The notes under the pieces: generated by a model
Seen by the model: the letters and a program-made list of their open reading frames with translations, nothing else
Told to the model about the DNA's origin: nothing
The model's database searches: none
Source of the DNA: Bifidobacterium pullorum DSM 20433
GTDB lineage: Bacteria > Actinomycetota > Actinomycetes > Actinomycetales > Bifidobacteriaceae
Assembly (NCBI RefSeq): GCF_000771405.1
Contig: NZ_JDUI01000003.1
Coordinates: forward strand, 1 to 64,000
Reading direction: 5' to 3'
Length of the DNA stretch: 64,000 nt
Part shown: one piece after another, positions 30,526-40,203 of the stretch
Numbering within the stretch: the first letter of the stretch is position 1
Layout: the number at the start of each line of letters is the position of its first letter
Made by a program: the position numbers and the translations under genes

Positions 30526-30625
30526 GGTCAGACGCCAGCTGATGTGGCGGTCACCGCAGGTCAGACGCCAGCTGATGCAGCGGTCACTCGCCGGTCAGAT
30601 GCCAGCTGGTGCGGTGCAGCGGGGT
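30526..30625. repeat. Three tandem 33-34-bp units, the last one coding for the end of RNase HII
   Basis: GGTCAGACGCCAGCTGATG starts at 30526 and 30559, and GGTCAGATGCCAGCTGGTG at 30593. The third copy is the 3' end of rnhB read backwards (it encodes TSWHLTG), so the other two look like copies of the gene end placed after its stop. Confidence 0.8.
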
Positions 30626-31318
30626 GGGGCCGAGTTCGGCGATGGCACGGCGATGAGCGGCGGAGCCGTACCCCTTGTTGCGGTCCCACTCATACGGCGC
30701 ATACCGCGGATTGCCGCGGGCGATGTCCACCATCAGCCTGTCCCTCGTGACCTTGGCGATGACGGCCGCAGCGGCGACCGTGGCGCAATGCCGATCGCCC
30801 TTGACCCGGGTGATGACATGCGCCGGAACCGGCACGTCCGGCGCGTCAAAGGTGTCGAGCGCTTTGGTGATGTAGTCGTTGGGACCGTCAAGAATCGCGC
30901 CGACCCGGCCGATTTGCCCGGTCCGGACTTGGGACGTGGGCCGTTCGCCGCCTAACGGCATAAGCCCCAGCTGCCGTTCCACGTCATTGAGCGCACGCAG
31001 GGCGGCGATGCCGAGCGCATGGCCGATTCCCCACTCGTCGATTTCGTCGTTGCCGGCCTGCCCCACCGCGCTCGCCGCGCACCATGCCCGCAACGGTTCG
31101 AACAGCGCCTCGCGGCGGCGTTCCGTCAGCACTTTGGAATCGGCCACGCCGGCAGGCACTGTCAGTTCCGGCAGGTCGCAGGCGAGCACCGCCGCGGCGC
31201 CGACCATCACCGGACCGGCCAGCGCGCCGCGCCCGACCTCGTCGAACCCGACGATCAGCTCGTAGCCCTGTGCGGCCAGTTCCCGTTCCGACTCCAGTGT
31301 GGGAATCTCATACACCAT
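30584..31318 (-). CDS. rnhB: Ribonuclease HII
   Basis: A 244-residue RNase HII from the ATG at 31318, which has AGGAG 6 bases upstream; the frame is open to 31399. The active-site acidic residues lie in VGFDEVGRGALAGPV, and GVADSKVLTERRRE and a later Asp in SALDTFDAPDV-like context follow; DRLMVDIARGNPRYAPYEW and NKGYGSAAHRRAI near the C-terminus are typical. It cuts RNA in RNA-DNA hybrids and at single ribonucleotides. Third gene of an rplS-lepB-rnhB run. Its last ~12 codons lie within a tandem repeat. Confidence 0.95.
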   Translation of the reverse strand: MVYEIPTLESERELAAQGYELIVGFDEVGRGALAGPVMVGAAAVLACDLPELTVPAGVADSKVLTERRREALFEPLRAWCAASAVGQAGNDEIDEWGIGHALGIAALRALNDVERQLGLMPLGGERPTSQVRTGQIGRVGAILDGPNDYITKALDTFDAPDVPVPAHVITRVKGDRHCATVAAAAVIAKVTRDRLMVDIARGNPRYAPYEWDRNKGYGSAAHRRAIAELGPTPLHRTSWHLTGE

Positions 31319-31504
31319 ATCCTGCTCCTGCCGTGGTATCCCCGATAGATCACAGTCCGGGGCATAGCCGGTCGGATGGATCATTGTCCGGATACCCATA
31401 GTCTAGAGAGGTCACCGCCCGAATAGATCACGGTCCGAACGAATCGACGTCCGAATAGATACGGTTCGGGGAAATTCAACCGGGCGGACCGTCAGCCGAA
31501 TGGG
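31319..31504. repeat. Degenerate GATAGATCAC..GTCCGG repeats between lepB and rnhB
   Basis: Variants of one word occur at 31343-31361 (CCGATAGATCACAGTCCGG), 31374-31392 (CGGATGGATCATTGTCCGG), 31420-31440 (CCGAATAGATCACGGTCCGA) and, shortened, between 31441 and 31470. The GATCACGGTC core is the reverse complement of GACCGTGATC in the family A palindromes. They lie just before the rnhB ribosome site, so they may be part of its leader. Confidence 0.6.
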
Positions 31505-32242
31505 TCATAGGCCCACGGAGTCGGCGCCCGGCACGTCCGCGAACACGTCGTGATGCGAGTCCAGCGCGCCAATGCGCTGCAGCGGCCAGTACGTGGCCAA
31601 TGCGACGCCTTCGATGTCCTCCAACGGCACCAACCCGTTCTCCTCATCATCCTGGTGGTACCGGGAATCGGCGGAATTGGAACGGTTGTCACCCATGACG
31701 AACACATGCCCCTCCGTGACTTCCACCCGGAACGGGAAGCTGCTGGGCGCCACACCCGGACGGATGTAGGCGGATTCGTCGATGGCCACGCCGTTGATGG
31801 TCACCGGGCTGCCCTCCCCCGCGCATTCGACCACGTCGCCGGGCAGTCCGATCAGCCGCTTGATCAGGCGGTCCTTGCCGAAGATGCTATCGGTCTGCTC
31901 GTTGCGCAGCCAGTTCGAGGGGTCCTTGAACACCACGATGTCGCCGCGCTTGAGATCCACGACCTTCGGTGCCAGCGACAGCGTCAGCACCCGGTCGCCG
32001 GGCATGATCGTGTTCTCCATGGAGCCGCTGGGGATGGCGTACATGCCGAAGACGAACACGCGCAGCAGCAGGATGATGACCACCGGCACGCCGCACCAGA
32101 CCAAGGTGTCGCGCCATCCCGCGCCCGCGGGTTTGGGCTCCGGCCTGCGGCGGCCGGGCACCGGCGACGGGTCCACGCCATGGTCGGCGACCATCATCGT
32201 GCGCAGATCCCGTTCCTCGTCGGGATTGGATGGCAGCTGCAT
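31505..32242 (-). CDS. lepB: Signal peptidase I
   Basis: A 245-residue membrane protease from the ATG at 32242 (AAGGAGG 7 bases upstream). The first ~60 residues are cytosolic, then one membrane helix (VWCGVPVVIILLLRVFVFGM), then the outer catalytic domain: Ser in IPSGSMENTIMPGD, the general-base Lys in DRLIKRLIGLPGD, and box E GDNRSNSADSR. It removes signal peptides from exported proteins. It lies between rplS and rnhB. Confidence 0.96.
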   Translation of the reverse strand: MQLPSNPDEERDLRTMMVADHGVDPSPVPGRRRPEPKPAGAGWRDTLVWCGVPVVIILLLRVFVFGMYAIPSGSMENTIMPGDRVLTLSLAPKVVDLKRGDIVVFKDPSNWLRNEQTDSIFGKDRLIKRLIGLPGDVVECAGEGSPVTINGVAIDESAYIRPGVAPSSFPFRVEVTEGHVFVMGDNRSNSADSRYHQDDEENGLVPLEDIEGVALATYWPLQRIGALDSHHDVFADVPGADSVGL

Positions 32243-32377
32243 CTGGCGTCCTCCTTGCGTTGGCGGCGCGGTCGGTTGACGGCACCGCGTTCCATCATAG
32301 CGACTGCGGATATGAAACAACCCGGAGGCCTTGCGGCGACCGGGTTGCGTTCACGTTTTGACGGTGAGCGATGCGGC

Positions 32378-32749
32378 TCAGGCCTTGGTGGCCTTGTTGT
32401 CGCGACGCTCGACGATGCGAGCGGCCTTGCCGCGCAGAGCGCGCAGGTAGTACAGCTTCGCACGACGCACGCGGCCGCGACGGACCAGCTTGATCGAGTC
32501 GATGGACGGGGAGTGCAGCGGGAAGCGGCGCTCCACACCGGTGCCGAAGCTGATCTTGCGCACAACGAAGGTCTCGCGCACGCCAGCGCCCTGACGGGCG
32601 ATCACCACGCCGGTGAAGGTCTGGATACGGGAGTTGTTGCCTTCCTTGATCTTGACGTTCACGTCAACGGTATCGCCGGGACGGAAATCCGGGATCTCCT
32701 CGGCCGGCTTCATGTGCTTGGCGTCAAATGCCTCGATAGCATTCACCAT
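32378..32749 (-). CDS. rplS: 50S ribosomal protein L19
   Basis: A 123-residue L19 from the ATG at 32749 (GGAGG 8 bases upstream). [37 protein letters not shown] and [20 protein letters not shown] are diagnostic. It sits at the 30S-50S interface. First gene of rplS-lepB-rnhB; the longer frame to 32764 lacks support. Confidence 0.98.
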   Translation of the reverse strand: MVNAIEAFDAKHMKPAEEIPDFRPGDTVDVNVKIKEGNNSRIQTFTGVVIARQGAGVRETFVVRKISFGTGVERRFPLHSPSIDSIKLVRRGRVRRAKLYYLRALRGKAARIVERRDNKATKA

Positions 32750-33045
32750 GATGGTTTCCTCCAACGCTGCCGCATGTCAGCGCCTCGGTTCGGGGCGCGG
32801 CGCATGGTCTGGCCATCGCCGGCCCTGGTTCAGTATTCCGTCGGGTTTGCCCTCGGGAAGCCCGCCAATCCGCCGGATGCAAGGCCTTGCGGCCGACCGG
32901 CTGGACCCTTATGGGGAGAACGGTTCATGCGGCGACCAATCTCCCGGCACAGCGACTTTCCACTGTACCCGCTCGTTCGGACACCACCGTCCGCCGGGAT
33001 GCCCCGTGCGGGATGGGCCGCGCCGACGGGCACGGGGGAGCCCGG

Positions 33046-33486
33046 TCAGGACCTCGCGGCCATAAGTTCGGCGACGGCGGCGCGGATGGGGGTCTCGGCC
33101 TGTGCCGGGTCGTCGATGCCACGCACCGACTGTTCGATCGGGCACATGCCGGTGTTCGCACGGTTGCGGATCATCGGCACCAGTTCGTCACAGGCGGCCT
33201 CGACGTGGTGGGACCGCAGCATGGCCAGTCCCGCCTCGCTCATCACATGGCCGTGTACGGCTACCGCGCCCAGTTGGATGTACAGCATCGCGGCGGCCTT
33301 GCCGACCACCCGATCGGAGGCCGAGAATCCGTCGAGCCGTTGCCCCGCGGCCAGCCAAGCCAGCAGCGGTTTGACACCACGGCCGGCGCCGGTGAGGGTC
33401 TCGTCGCCACGGCAGGCGACACAACCGAGCGCGCCATCGGCCTTAAGCGTGCGACGTGCCCGCATCCAGTCATCATGCATAGTCAT
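33046..33486 (-). CDS. DUF1893 domain protein
   Basis: About 146 residues from the ATG at 33486 (GGAG 9 bases upstream). The sequence fits the DUF1893/TM1506 family: GCVACRGDETLTGAGRGVKPLLAWL, the KAAAMLYIQLGAVAVHGHVMSEAGL segment, and a conserved CPIEQSVRGIDDP at about 120-132. The family has a cytidine-deaminase-like fold, as I recall from its Thermotoga member, but no known reaction. It lies 163 bp after an ECF S component and downstream of a DUF362 gene on the same strand; the three may serve one pathway. A stem-loop lies in the gap before it. Confidence 0.75.
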   Translation of the reverse strand: MTMHDDWMRARRTLKADGALGCVACRGDETLTGAGRGVKPLLAWLAAGQRLDGFSASDRVVGKAAAMLYIQLGAVAVHGHVMSEAGLAMLRSHHVEAACDELVPMIRNRANTGMCPIEQSVRGIDDPAQAETPIRAAVAELMAARS

Positions 33487-33576
33487 GAGGTTGTTCTCCT
33501 TTACGTCTGTCCGCGACTCTCCGTCCACGGGATGTCAGGCGGACGGCCTAATCGACGCGACTGCGCCCTGACGATG

Positions 33577-33620
33577 GAAAGCCGCCCCGCCCGCGCATGC
33601 GACGGACGGAAGCGGCTTTC
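33577..33620. terminator. Stem-loop between the ECF gene and the DUF1893 gene
   Basis: GAAAGCCGC (33577-33585) pairs with GCGGCTTTC (33612-33620) with a 26-base loop that can itself fold. It could end or attenuate the ECF transcript before DUF1893. Confidence 0.45.
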
Positions 33621-33649
33621 AAACGATCATCGGACCGAGGCGGCAGACG

Positions 33650-34216
33650 TCACTCCTTGGCGGCGCGATGCTCCACCCAGAACATGATCAGCGGCACCAA
33701 GCCCCACTGCAGGATCAGGCCGGGCAGGCCGGCGAGCACGCTCGTCCAGATCGAGGCGACGGCGACGGTGGCGTTGCCGAGCACGCCGACGGCGAACAGG
33801 ATCGCGGCGGCACGCACCACGCGTCCGCCCACCTGCACCAGCAGCACCTTGGCGATCGTCGGCATCTTGGCGGCGCGCAGCAGGCCGGCGATCAGACCGT
33901 AGGCGGCCAGTTCGATCACCATGAACGGCAGCATCGCCGCACCCGGCATGCCGGAGAGCGCGAAGCTGACGAGCGGACCGCACGCCCCGGCGATCGCGCC
34001 GGCATACGGGCCGGCCAGCAAACCGACCAGCATGATCGGCAGGTGCATCGGCAGGAACGCCTCACCCAGACCGGTGCCCATGCCGGAAATCGCGCCGACG
34101 ACGTGGAAGATCTGCGGAATCGCCACCGCGCCGGCGATCGCGGCGAGGGTGGCGGCCGCCTGCACTTTGACGGACGGCAGCGCGCGGGTGCGGCTGATGC
34201 TCATTGTTGTTGCCAT
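33650..34216 (-). CDS. ECF transporter S component, substrate unknown
   Basis: A 188-residue membrane protein with about six helices. FLPMHLPIMLVGLLAGPYAG at 55-74 and SFALSGMPGAAMLPFM at 84-99 are the pattern of the general ECF S-component family (PF12822 type), whose members import vitamins such as cobalamin or related cofactors. The energy-coupling ATPases and T protein are not in the window, so it should share them. It begins 43 bp after the DUF362 gene and is followed by DUF1893. Start chosen at the ATG at 34216 with AGGGA upstream; an in-frame ATG four codons on is possible. Confidence 0.82.
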   Translation of the reverse strand: MATTMSISRTRALPSVKVQAAATLAAIAGAVAIPQIFHVVGAISGMGTGLGEAFLPMHLPIMLVGLLAGPYAGAIAGACGPLVSFALSGMPGAAMLPFMVIELAAYGLIAGLLRAAKMPTIAKVLLVQVGGRVVRAAAILFAVGVLGNATVAVASIWTSVLAGLPGLILQWGLVPLIMFWVEHRAAKE

Positions 34217-34259
34217 GACTGTTTCCCTTCTATGCAAAACCAAACTGTGCGGGGCCGAT

Positions 34260-35159
34260 TCAGGCGTCGAGGTCGACGAGACGGTAGTTGCGGTTGCCCA
34301 GCCCCATTTCCACGGCGTGCTCGACCGTATGGATCGCATGGCGCGACTCCATGCGCTCGATGAGCGGGCCGTTGTTGTCGTCGGACAGGTACACCTGGTC
34401 GACGCAGGCCTGGTCCACGGCCACCGGGTCGAGCGAAGCGAGGATGCCGATGTCGTTCATCTGCGGGGCATGCGGGTTGCCGTCGCAGTCGCAGTCGACC
34501 GAGAGGTTGTTCATCACGTTGATGAACAGCATGTTGCCGTGCAGTGCGTTGAACACGCCGGTCGCGGCCTCGGCCATCGCCTCGAGGAAGGAGTCGTGGT
34601 CGCCGTCGAACGCGTTGGGCAGCGCCTCGTCCTGACCGGAGTGGATACGCTCCTTGCCGTGCGAGGAGGCGATGCCGATCGAGATGTTCTTGAGGGCCCC
34701 GCCGAAGCCGCCCATCACATGCCCCTTGAAGTGGGAGAGGACCACGTAGTAGTCGTAGTTCGGGAAGTGCGAGCCCACGGTGTCGCTGGTCAGGCGCTTG
34801 CCGCCCTCGATCGGGATCTCGATCTCGCCCTCCTCGTCCTGCAGGTCGACCGGGGCGATCTCCATGAAGCCGTGCTCCTTGATCGTCTCCCAGTGCTTCG
34901 AGGACTCGTTGCGGGTGCCGGCGTAGGCGGTGTTGCATTCGACGATCGTGCCGTCGAGCTGTTGCACGAGATCCTTGATCAACGCCGGCTGGAGATAATG
35001 TGTGTTGCCGCCCTCGCCGGTGCTCAGTTTGACCGCCACCTTGCCCTGGGGCTTGACGCCGAGCGCCTCGTAGGCCTTCTTCAGGCCCGCGGGGCTGATG
35101 TCCCGGGTCATGTAGACCACGGACGCGGTGGGGGAATCGGTCTGATAGGTGGTCACCAT
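34260..35159 (-). CDS. DUF362 domain protein
   Basis: A 299-residue protein from the ATG at 35159 (AAGGAGG 6 bases upstream). DUF362 marks: KVAVKLSTGEGGNTHYLQPALI, VECNTAYAGTRNES, SHFKGHVMGGFGGALKNISIG, and LASLDPVAVDQACVD. Many relatives add a 4Fe-4S ferredoxin domain; here the C-terminus is short and lacks it, and only a DCDCDG motif offers paired Cys. Function is unknown. It heads a group with an ECF S component and DUF1893. A palindrome ATCGTGA-N5-TCACGAT lies 22 bp upstream of the start. Confidence 0.85.
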   Translation of the reverse strand: MVTTYQTDSPTASVVYMTRDISPAGLKKAYEALGVKPQGKVAVKLSTGEGGNTHYLQPALIKDLVQQLDGTIVECNTAYAGTRNESSKHWETIKEHGFMEIAPVDLQDEEGEIEIPIEGGKRLTSDTVGSHFPNYDYYVVLSHFKGHVMGGFGGALKNISIGIASSHGKERIHSGQDEALPNAFDGDHDSFLEAMAEAATGVFNALHGNMLFINVMNNLSVDCDCDGNPHAPQMNDIGILASLDPVAVDQACVDQVYLSDDNNGPLIERMESRHAIHTVEHAVEMGLGNRNYRLVDLDA

Positions 35160-35181
35160 CTGTTGCCTCCTTGCGATTGAG

Positions 35182-35200
35182 ATCGTGATGGTTTCACGAT
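35182..35200 (-). promoter_or_regulatory. Palindrome upstream of the DUF362-ECF-DUF1893 group
   Basis: ATCGTGA, five bases, TCACGAT: a perfect 7+7 dyad close to the start codon and about where a promoter would be. It suits a dimeric repressor or an mRNA 5' hairpin. Confidence 0.45.
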
Positions 35201-35311
35201 ACCGCCAGCGCCACGACAATACGCCGGATACGAAATCAACACCAATGCGCCGATCGGTGCCGAACCATACCCGGAATGCATGGCGGCCGCCGTGATTCCT
35301 GCCCGATACGG

Positions 35312-35451
35312 GAAGACCCCGGCGATGCCGGGGTCTTCAACAGTGCTCTGAGCTTTACCCAGAACTCCTCTGACGAACAGTCCAGCGGACTGTTCGTAGC
35401 CGGGCGCGCCGTATTGCGCGCCCGCGCTGGGCACAGCGTTCTGAGCGGAGC

Positions 35452-35458
<7 letters not shown>
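35312..35458. terminator. Cluster of four stem-loops downstream of pgi
   Basis: Four hairpins follow one another: GAAGACCCCGGC/GCCGGGGTCTTC (35312-35338), CGAACAGTCC/GGACTGTTCG (35374-35396), CGGGCGCG/CGCGCCCG (35401-35424) and GTTCTGAGC/GCTCAGAAC (35438-35458), the last overlapping the pgi stop codon. The first is the best terminator-like stem. They lie on the pgi side of the gap before the DUF362 promoter. Confidence 0.7.
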
Positions 35459-37149
<1,691 letters not shown>

Positions 37150-37292
37150 AGTAAACAGGTCCTTTCCTTAACCGATGAAGCGGCACGGAAGTCGCCCCGC
37201 GCCGTTGCTCTTCATGCTCCACGGTACCTATGAAATTGGACAGGGCGGCATCATGACACGCGTCGGCCGAACACGACATGCAAACGTTCGCA

Positions 37293-38495
37293 TCAGCCCA
37301 GCCGCATCCATCGCAGCAGCGGACGCCTGATCAGGCCATCCGCCACCGTCACCGCAACCACATACGCCACGGAAACCGCCACGCCGGCGGCGAGCAGCGC
37401 CCAGCCGCCACCCGCGGAGACCACGGACGCCAGCATCCCCTGGATACCGGCGTCCATCACCACCGAGGCGAACACCGACTGCACGATATAGAATCCCAGG
37501 ATGCCGGCCGCCAACCACGCCGTGCACCGCGCCGCCACCGAGCCGGACGAGCCCGACCTGCGCGACGCGCCCGCCAGATCCTCGCCCTCGCGCCCGGCCC
37601 CCATCGCGCACGCCATAAGCGGCAGGAACGCCAGCGCCATCGACGCCGCCGACGTCGACTTGTAGGACAGGGCGCCCAGCACCGTCACGTCCCTGCGCGC
37701 AGCGGCCACCGTCACCACCGCCAGCACCGCCACGGCCACCACGGCCGAAGCCGCCAGCCAGCGGCGTCGACGGCGCTCGAGATCCGCCGCCCGCGGCGCT
37801 TCGGACATGCCGGCGACCCCGGCGAGCGCGAACGCCGCCGCATACGTGACCGCGCTCATCCACTTGCGCCAGTCGGTCAGCCCGCGCGCCGCATCCCCGG
37901 GGGATACGAACGCGATGTACCCGTTCAGCAGCATCACCACGGCCACCACCACGCCAACGACCGCCACGCGCGCCCGCGCCGGCATGCGCCGCAGCAGCCA
38001 CGCCAGAACCGGCGCCACCGCTGCAAAGGCGGCATACAGCCACACGAACTCCAGTCCCAACGTCCACTGCCACAGCTCGTGCACGCGCGCCAACGGCGTC
38101 ACCCACGCGTCGCACGCGAGCGCGAACACCGCCACCACCGCCACGGATACGGCGATCGCCAGCACGCGCCGCACGGTGCCGCGGGCCGACGACAGCCAGT
38201 ACCCGACCTGCGTCGAACGGCGCGCCAGCGAAGGCACCAGATACAACCCGGAAATCATGAAGAACACATGGTTGCCCCACGCGCCCATCAGCGAGATGAC
38301 GCCCAGCACGGTCAGCATCACGGGGTCCGACCCCAGCGCCTCTCCGATCGGGCCGCAGCCGGTCTGCGGATCGCACAGCGCCTGGGCCGTCCACGGCATC
38401 ATCGTGTGAAACAGGGAGATCCCGACGATCGCCGCCAACCGCAGCGCCTCGACACGCACGTTTCGGGAACGCGGCCCACCGCCTCCATTCGCCAT
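37293..38495 (-). CDS. Membrane acyltransferase (acyltransferase 3-like)
   Basis: About 400 residues from the ATG at 38495, with ten or so hydrophobic helices. The N-terminus has RVEALRLAAIVGISLFHTMM, which matches the start of acyltransferase 3 proteins including the His in helix 1, and GNHVFFMISGLYLVPS follows as in that family. These proteins O-acylate surface sugars, using acyl donors from the cytosol. The target here is unknown. The frame is open to 38657, but the extra part looks non-coding. It does not seem to be in an operon. Confidence 0.8.
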   Translation of the reverse strand: MANGGGGPRSRNVRVEALRLAAIVGISLFHTMMPWTAQALCDPQTGCGPIGEALGSDPVMLTVLGVISLMGAWGNHVFFMISGLYLVPSLARRSTQVGYWLSSARGTVRRVLAIAVSVAVVAVFALACDAWVTPLARVHELWQWTLGLEFVWLYAAFAAVAPVLAWLLRRMPARARVAVVGVVVAVVMLLNGYIAFVSPGDAARGLTDWRKWMSAVTYAAAFALAGVAGMSEAPRAADLERRRRRWLAASAVVAVAVLAVVTVAAARRDVTVLGALSYKSTSAASMALAFLPLMACAMGAGREGEDLAGASRRSGSSGSVAARCTAWLAAGILGFYIVQSVFASVVMDAGIQGMLASVVSAGGGWALLAAGVAVSVAYVVAVTVADGLIRRPLLRWMRLG

Positions 38496-38745
38496 CGACA
38501 CCCGCCTTCGCTCAATCCATCTGAATTTCAATGCCTCACAGCATACCGTGACGGCCGGCAGCCGCGAACCGCAAGCGGAACATACGGGCGCGCGAATCCC
38601 CGAACCCCGAACGGAACGCACGAGCCCCGGAACTCCGAACGGCACGCACAGGCGCACGAGGCCCGGAGTTCTGCGTGATGTCGGGCAGGCTCAGGCTGAG
38701 CCCGAACGGATCCCACGGGCGCACGACTCCCGGAGACACGGCGAG
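38496..38745. other. Non-coding gap with short direct and inverted repeats
   Basis: Between the acyltransferase gene and the tRNA-Thr promoter. CCGAACGG(A/C)ACGCAC occurs twice about 34 bp apart (near 38607 and 38636), and GGAACTCCG / CCGGAGTTC form an inverted pair. I see no gene. Confidence 0.45.
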
Positions 38746-38774
38746 TTGGACAAATCCCGACCCTGCGCTACAAT
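38746..38774 (+). promoter_or_regulatory. Promoter of tRNA-Thr
   Basis: TTGGAC, a 17-bp spacer, then TACAAT, ending 43 bp before the mature tRNA. This is a near-consensus vegetative promoter. Confidence 0.8.
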
Positions 38775-38817
38775 CTATTTTTCGTGCGCGGGTCGCGAAT
38801 GCTGCCCGCACGACCAC

Positions 38818-38893
38818 GCCACTTTAGCTCAGTCGGTAGAGCGGCTCACTCGTAATGAGCAGGTCGACAGTTCGATTCTGTCAAGTGGCTCCA
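38818..38893 (+). tRNA. tRNA-Thr (anticodon CGT)
   Basis: Acceptor GCCACTT/AAGTGGC, D arm GCTCAGTCGGTAGAGC, anticodon loop TCGTAAT giving CGT (reads ACG), T arm with GTTCGATTC, and an encoded CCA at 38891-38893. A terminator hairpin follows at 38895-38929. Confidence 0.97.
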
Positions 38894-38894
38894 C

Positions 38895-38929
38895 AACCCT
38901 AGGCGCGGCGGCAGTCGCGGCCTAGGGTT
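38895..38929 (+). terminator. Terminator after tRNA-Thr
   Basis: AACCCTAGGC pairs with GCCTAGGGTT (10 bp; the inner part can pair too), followed by TTGC. Confidence 0.8.
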
Positions 38930-38965
38930 TTGCATAACCGGCGGCGGAACCGCCCCGGGATGCAC

Positions 38966-39046
38966 GCGCGAGTGGCGTAATGGTAGCCGCGCAGGATTTA
39001 GGTTCCTGTGTCTTCGGACGTGTGGGTTCGAGTCCCATCTCGCGCA
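38966..39046 (+). tRNA. tRNA-Leu (anticodon TAG)
   Basis: Acceptor GCGCGAG/CTCGCGC, anticodon stem CAGGA/TCCTG with loop TTTAGGT giving TAG, a long variable arm (TGTCTTCGGACGT), and T arm GGGTTCGAGTCCC. The terminal CCA is not encoded (ACCC instead). Confidence 0.95.
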
Positions 39047-39201
39047 CCCGTTCCACAATGCGAGAGACCGCCGATTCCGCGGTTTTCCAGGTCGCAGCGC
39101 ACCACATCACCCGGACGGATCCCTGCCGCGCCCACGGCATCGCATACGGGAGTACCATGGCTTGCGTCGCCTACCCCATGGTCAACCGGGAGGGTTCCGC
39201 C

Positions 39202-40203
39202 ATGTCAGCACTCATCCAGCCGATCACCCTGCTGATCATCATCGCCGCCGGATACCTGTTCAAACGCTTCGGACTGTTCGGCGAGCGCGACTACCGGGTG
39301 ATCCAGAAGGCCGAATTCAACCTGATCCTGCCCGGCGCGATCATCTACTCGTTCGCCACGAATCCGCATGACGTGAGCCTGCTGATCGTCTCGGGATTCG
39401 CGTTCGTCGCCGCTCTGGTGCCGACGCTGGTCATGTACGCCTATTCGTGGCGCAGACCGGTGGCCGACCGCGCGTTCCTGATGCTCAACGGGTCAGGCTA
39501 CAACGTCGGCTGCTTCTGCTTCCCGGTGTTGCAGTCGCTGATCGGCCCGGCCGCGCTGGTGCCGGCCGCGATGTTCGACGTCGGCAACTGCGTGATGGTG
39601 TCGGCGGGCACGAACGTGATGACGCAGACGCTGCTGCACATCGAGCCCGGCCGCACGCTGGCCGAGCAGGGGGCCGGGGATGCGCCGACGCTGCCGTACG
39701 AGCGCCCCGCCGACCGCGACGCCCGGCGGCTGGCACGGCGCGCACTGGCGCGCAACGTGCTCAAGGGGTTCGCGTCATCGCCGTCGTTCGACACCTACAT
39801 GCTGATGATCGTGCTGATGATCGCCGGCGTGAGCCTGCCGGAATGGCTGGGCACGTTCTGCCAGCCGTTCTCCAACGCGAACGCCTTCTGTTCGATGCTG
39901 ATGGTCGGCATGCTGATGGACCTGCCGGCTTCGCGCCACGACGTGCGCGACGTGCTGGAGATCCTGGGCTGGCGCGTGCCGTTCGCCGTGTTGTTCGCGG
40001 CGGCCGCCTGGCTGCTGCTGCCGTTCGACGCCCTCACGCGCGAGGCGGTGGCGTTGTGCTGCCTGGCGCCGACCGCCATCTTCGCCACGTTGTACACCGA
40101 CAAGGTGCTGGGCAATGCGCGGCTTGCCGGGTTCACGCTGTCGTTGAGCGCGGTGATCGCGATGGCGCTGATGGTCGGCGCCCACTTCCTGCTGAACGCT
40201 TAG
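39202..40203 (+). CDS. AEC-family transporter (second copy)
   Basis: A 333-residue membrane protein with about ten helices, from the ATG at 39202 (GGAGGG 7 bases upstream). It shares with the protein at 26494-27435 the auxin-efflux-carrier layout: LLIIIAAGYLFKRFGLF at the start, LNGSGYNVGCFCFPVLQSL in the middle, and a last pair of helices with LAPTAIFATLYTDKVLGN. A polar loop of about 50 residues sits between the two halves. The substrate is unknown. Its TAG stop overlaps the TAA stop of rdgB on the other strand. Confidence 0.85.
   Translation: MSALIQPITLLIIIAAGYLFKRFGLFGERDYRVIQKAEFNLILPGAIIYSFATNPHDVSLLIVSGFAFVAALVPTLVMYAYSWRRPVADRAFLMLNGSGYNVGCFCFPVLQSLIGPAALVPAAMFDVGNCVMVSAGTNVMTQTLLHIEPGRTLAEQGAGDAPTLPYERPADRDARRLARRALARNVLKGFASSPSFDTYMLMIVLMIAGVSLPEWLGTFCQPFSNANAFCSMLMVGMLMDLPASRHDVRDVLEILGWRVPFAVLFAAAAWLLLPFDALTREAVALCCLAPTAIFATLYTDKVLGNARLAGFTLSLSAVIAMALMVGAHFLLNA

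Larger units (their letters stand above)
29935..30583. other. Repeat-rich non-coding gap between the ABC ATPase gene and rnhB
   Basis: 649 bp in which I see no credible gene on either strand. It holds, in order, a 61-bp-spaced direct repeat (GCCGATGG..GTAGGGGA at 30049 and 30110), another 61-bp-spaced repeat (CCATCT..GTGGCCG at 30216 and 30277), the hairpin-unit array at 30305-30485, and the three-unit tandem repeat that runs into the 3' end of rnhB. The ABC promoter must lie near 29940-30010. Confidence 0.7.

Noticed and set aside
30179-30955. A 258-codon plus-strand ORF
   Set aside because: It runs through tandem repeats and then through rnhB in antisense; composition follows the repeats and there is no ribosome site.
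33002-33037. Terminator after the DUF1893 gene
   Set aside because: CCCCGTGC and GCACGGGG can pair, but with a 20-base loop and no T tract; too weak to list.
33668-34363. A plus-strand ORF opposite the ECF S component
   Set aside because: Asp/His/Gln-rich complement of membrane-protein codons; no start signal.
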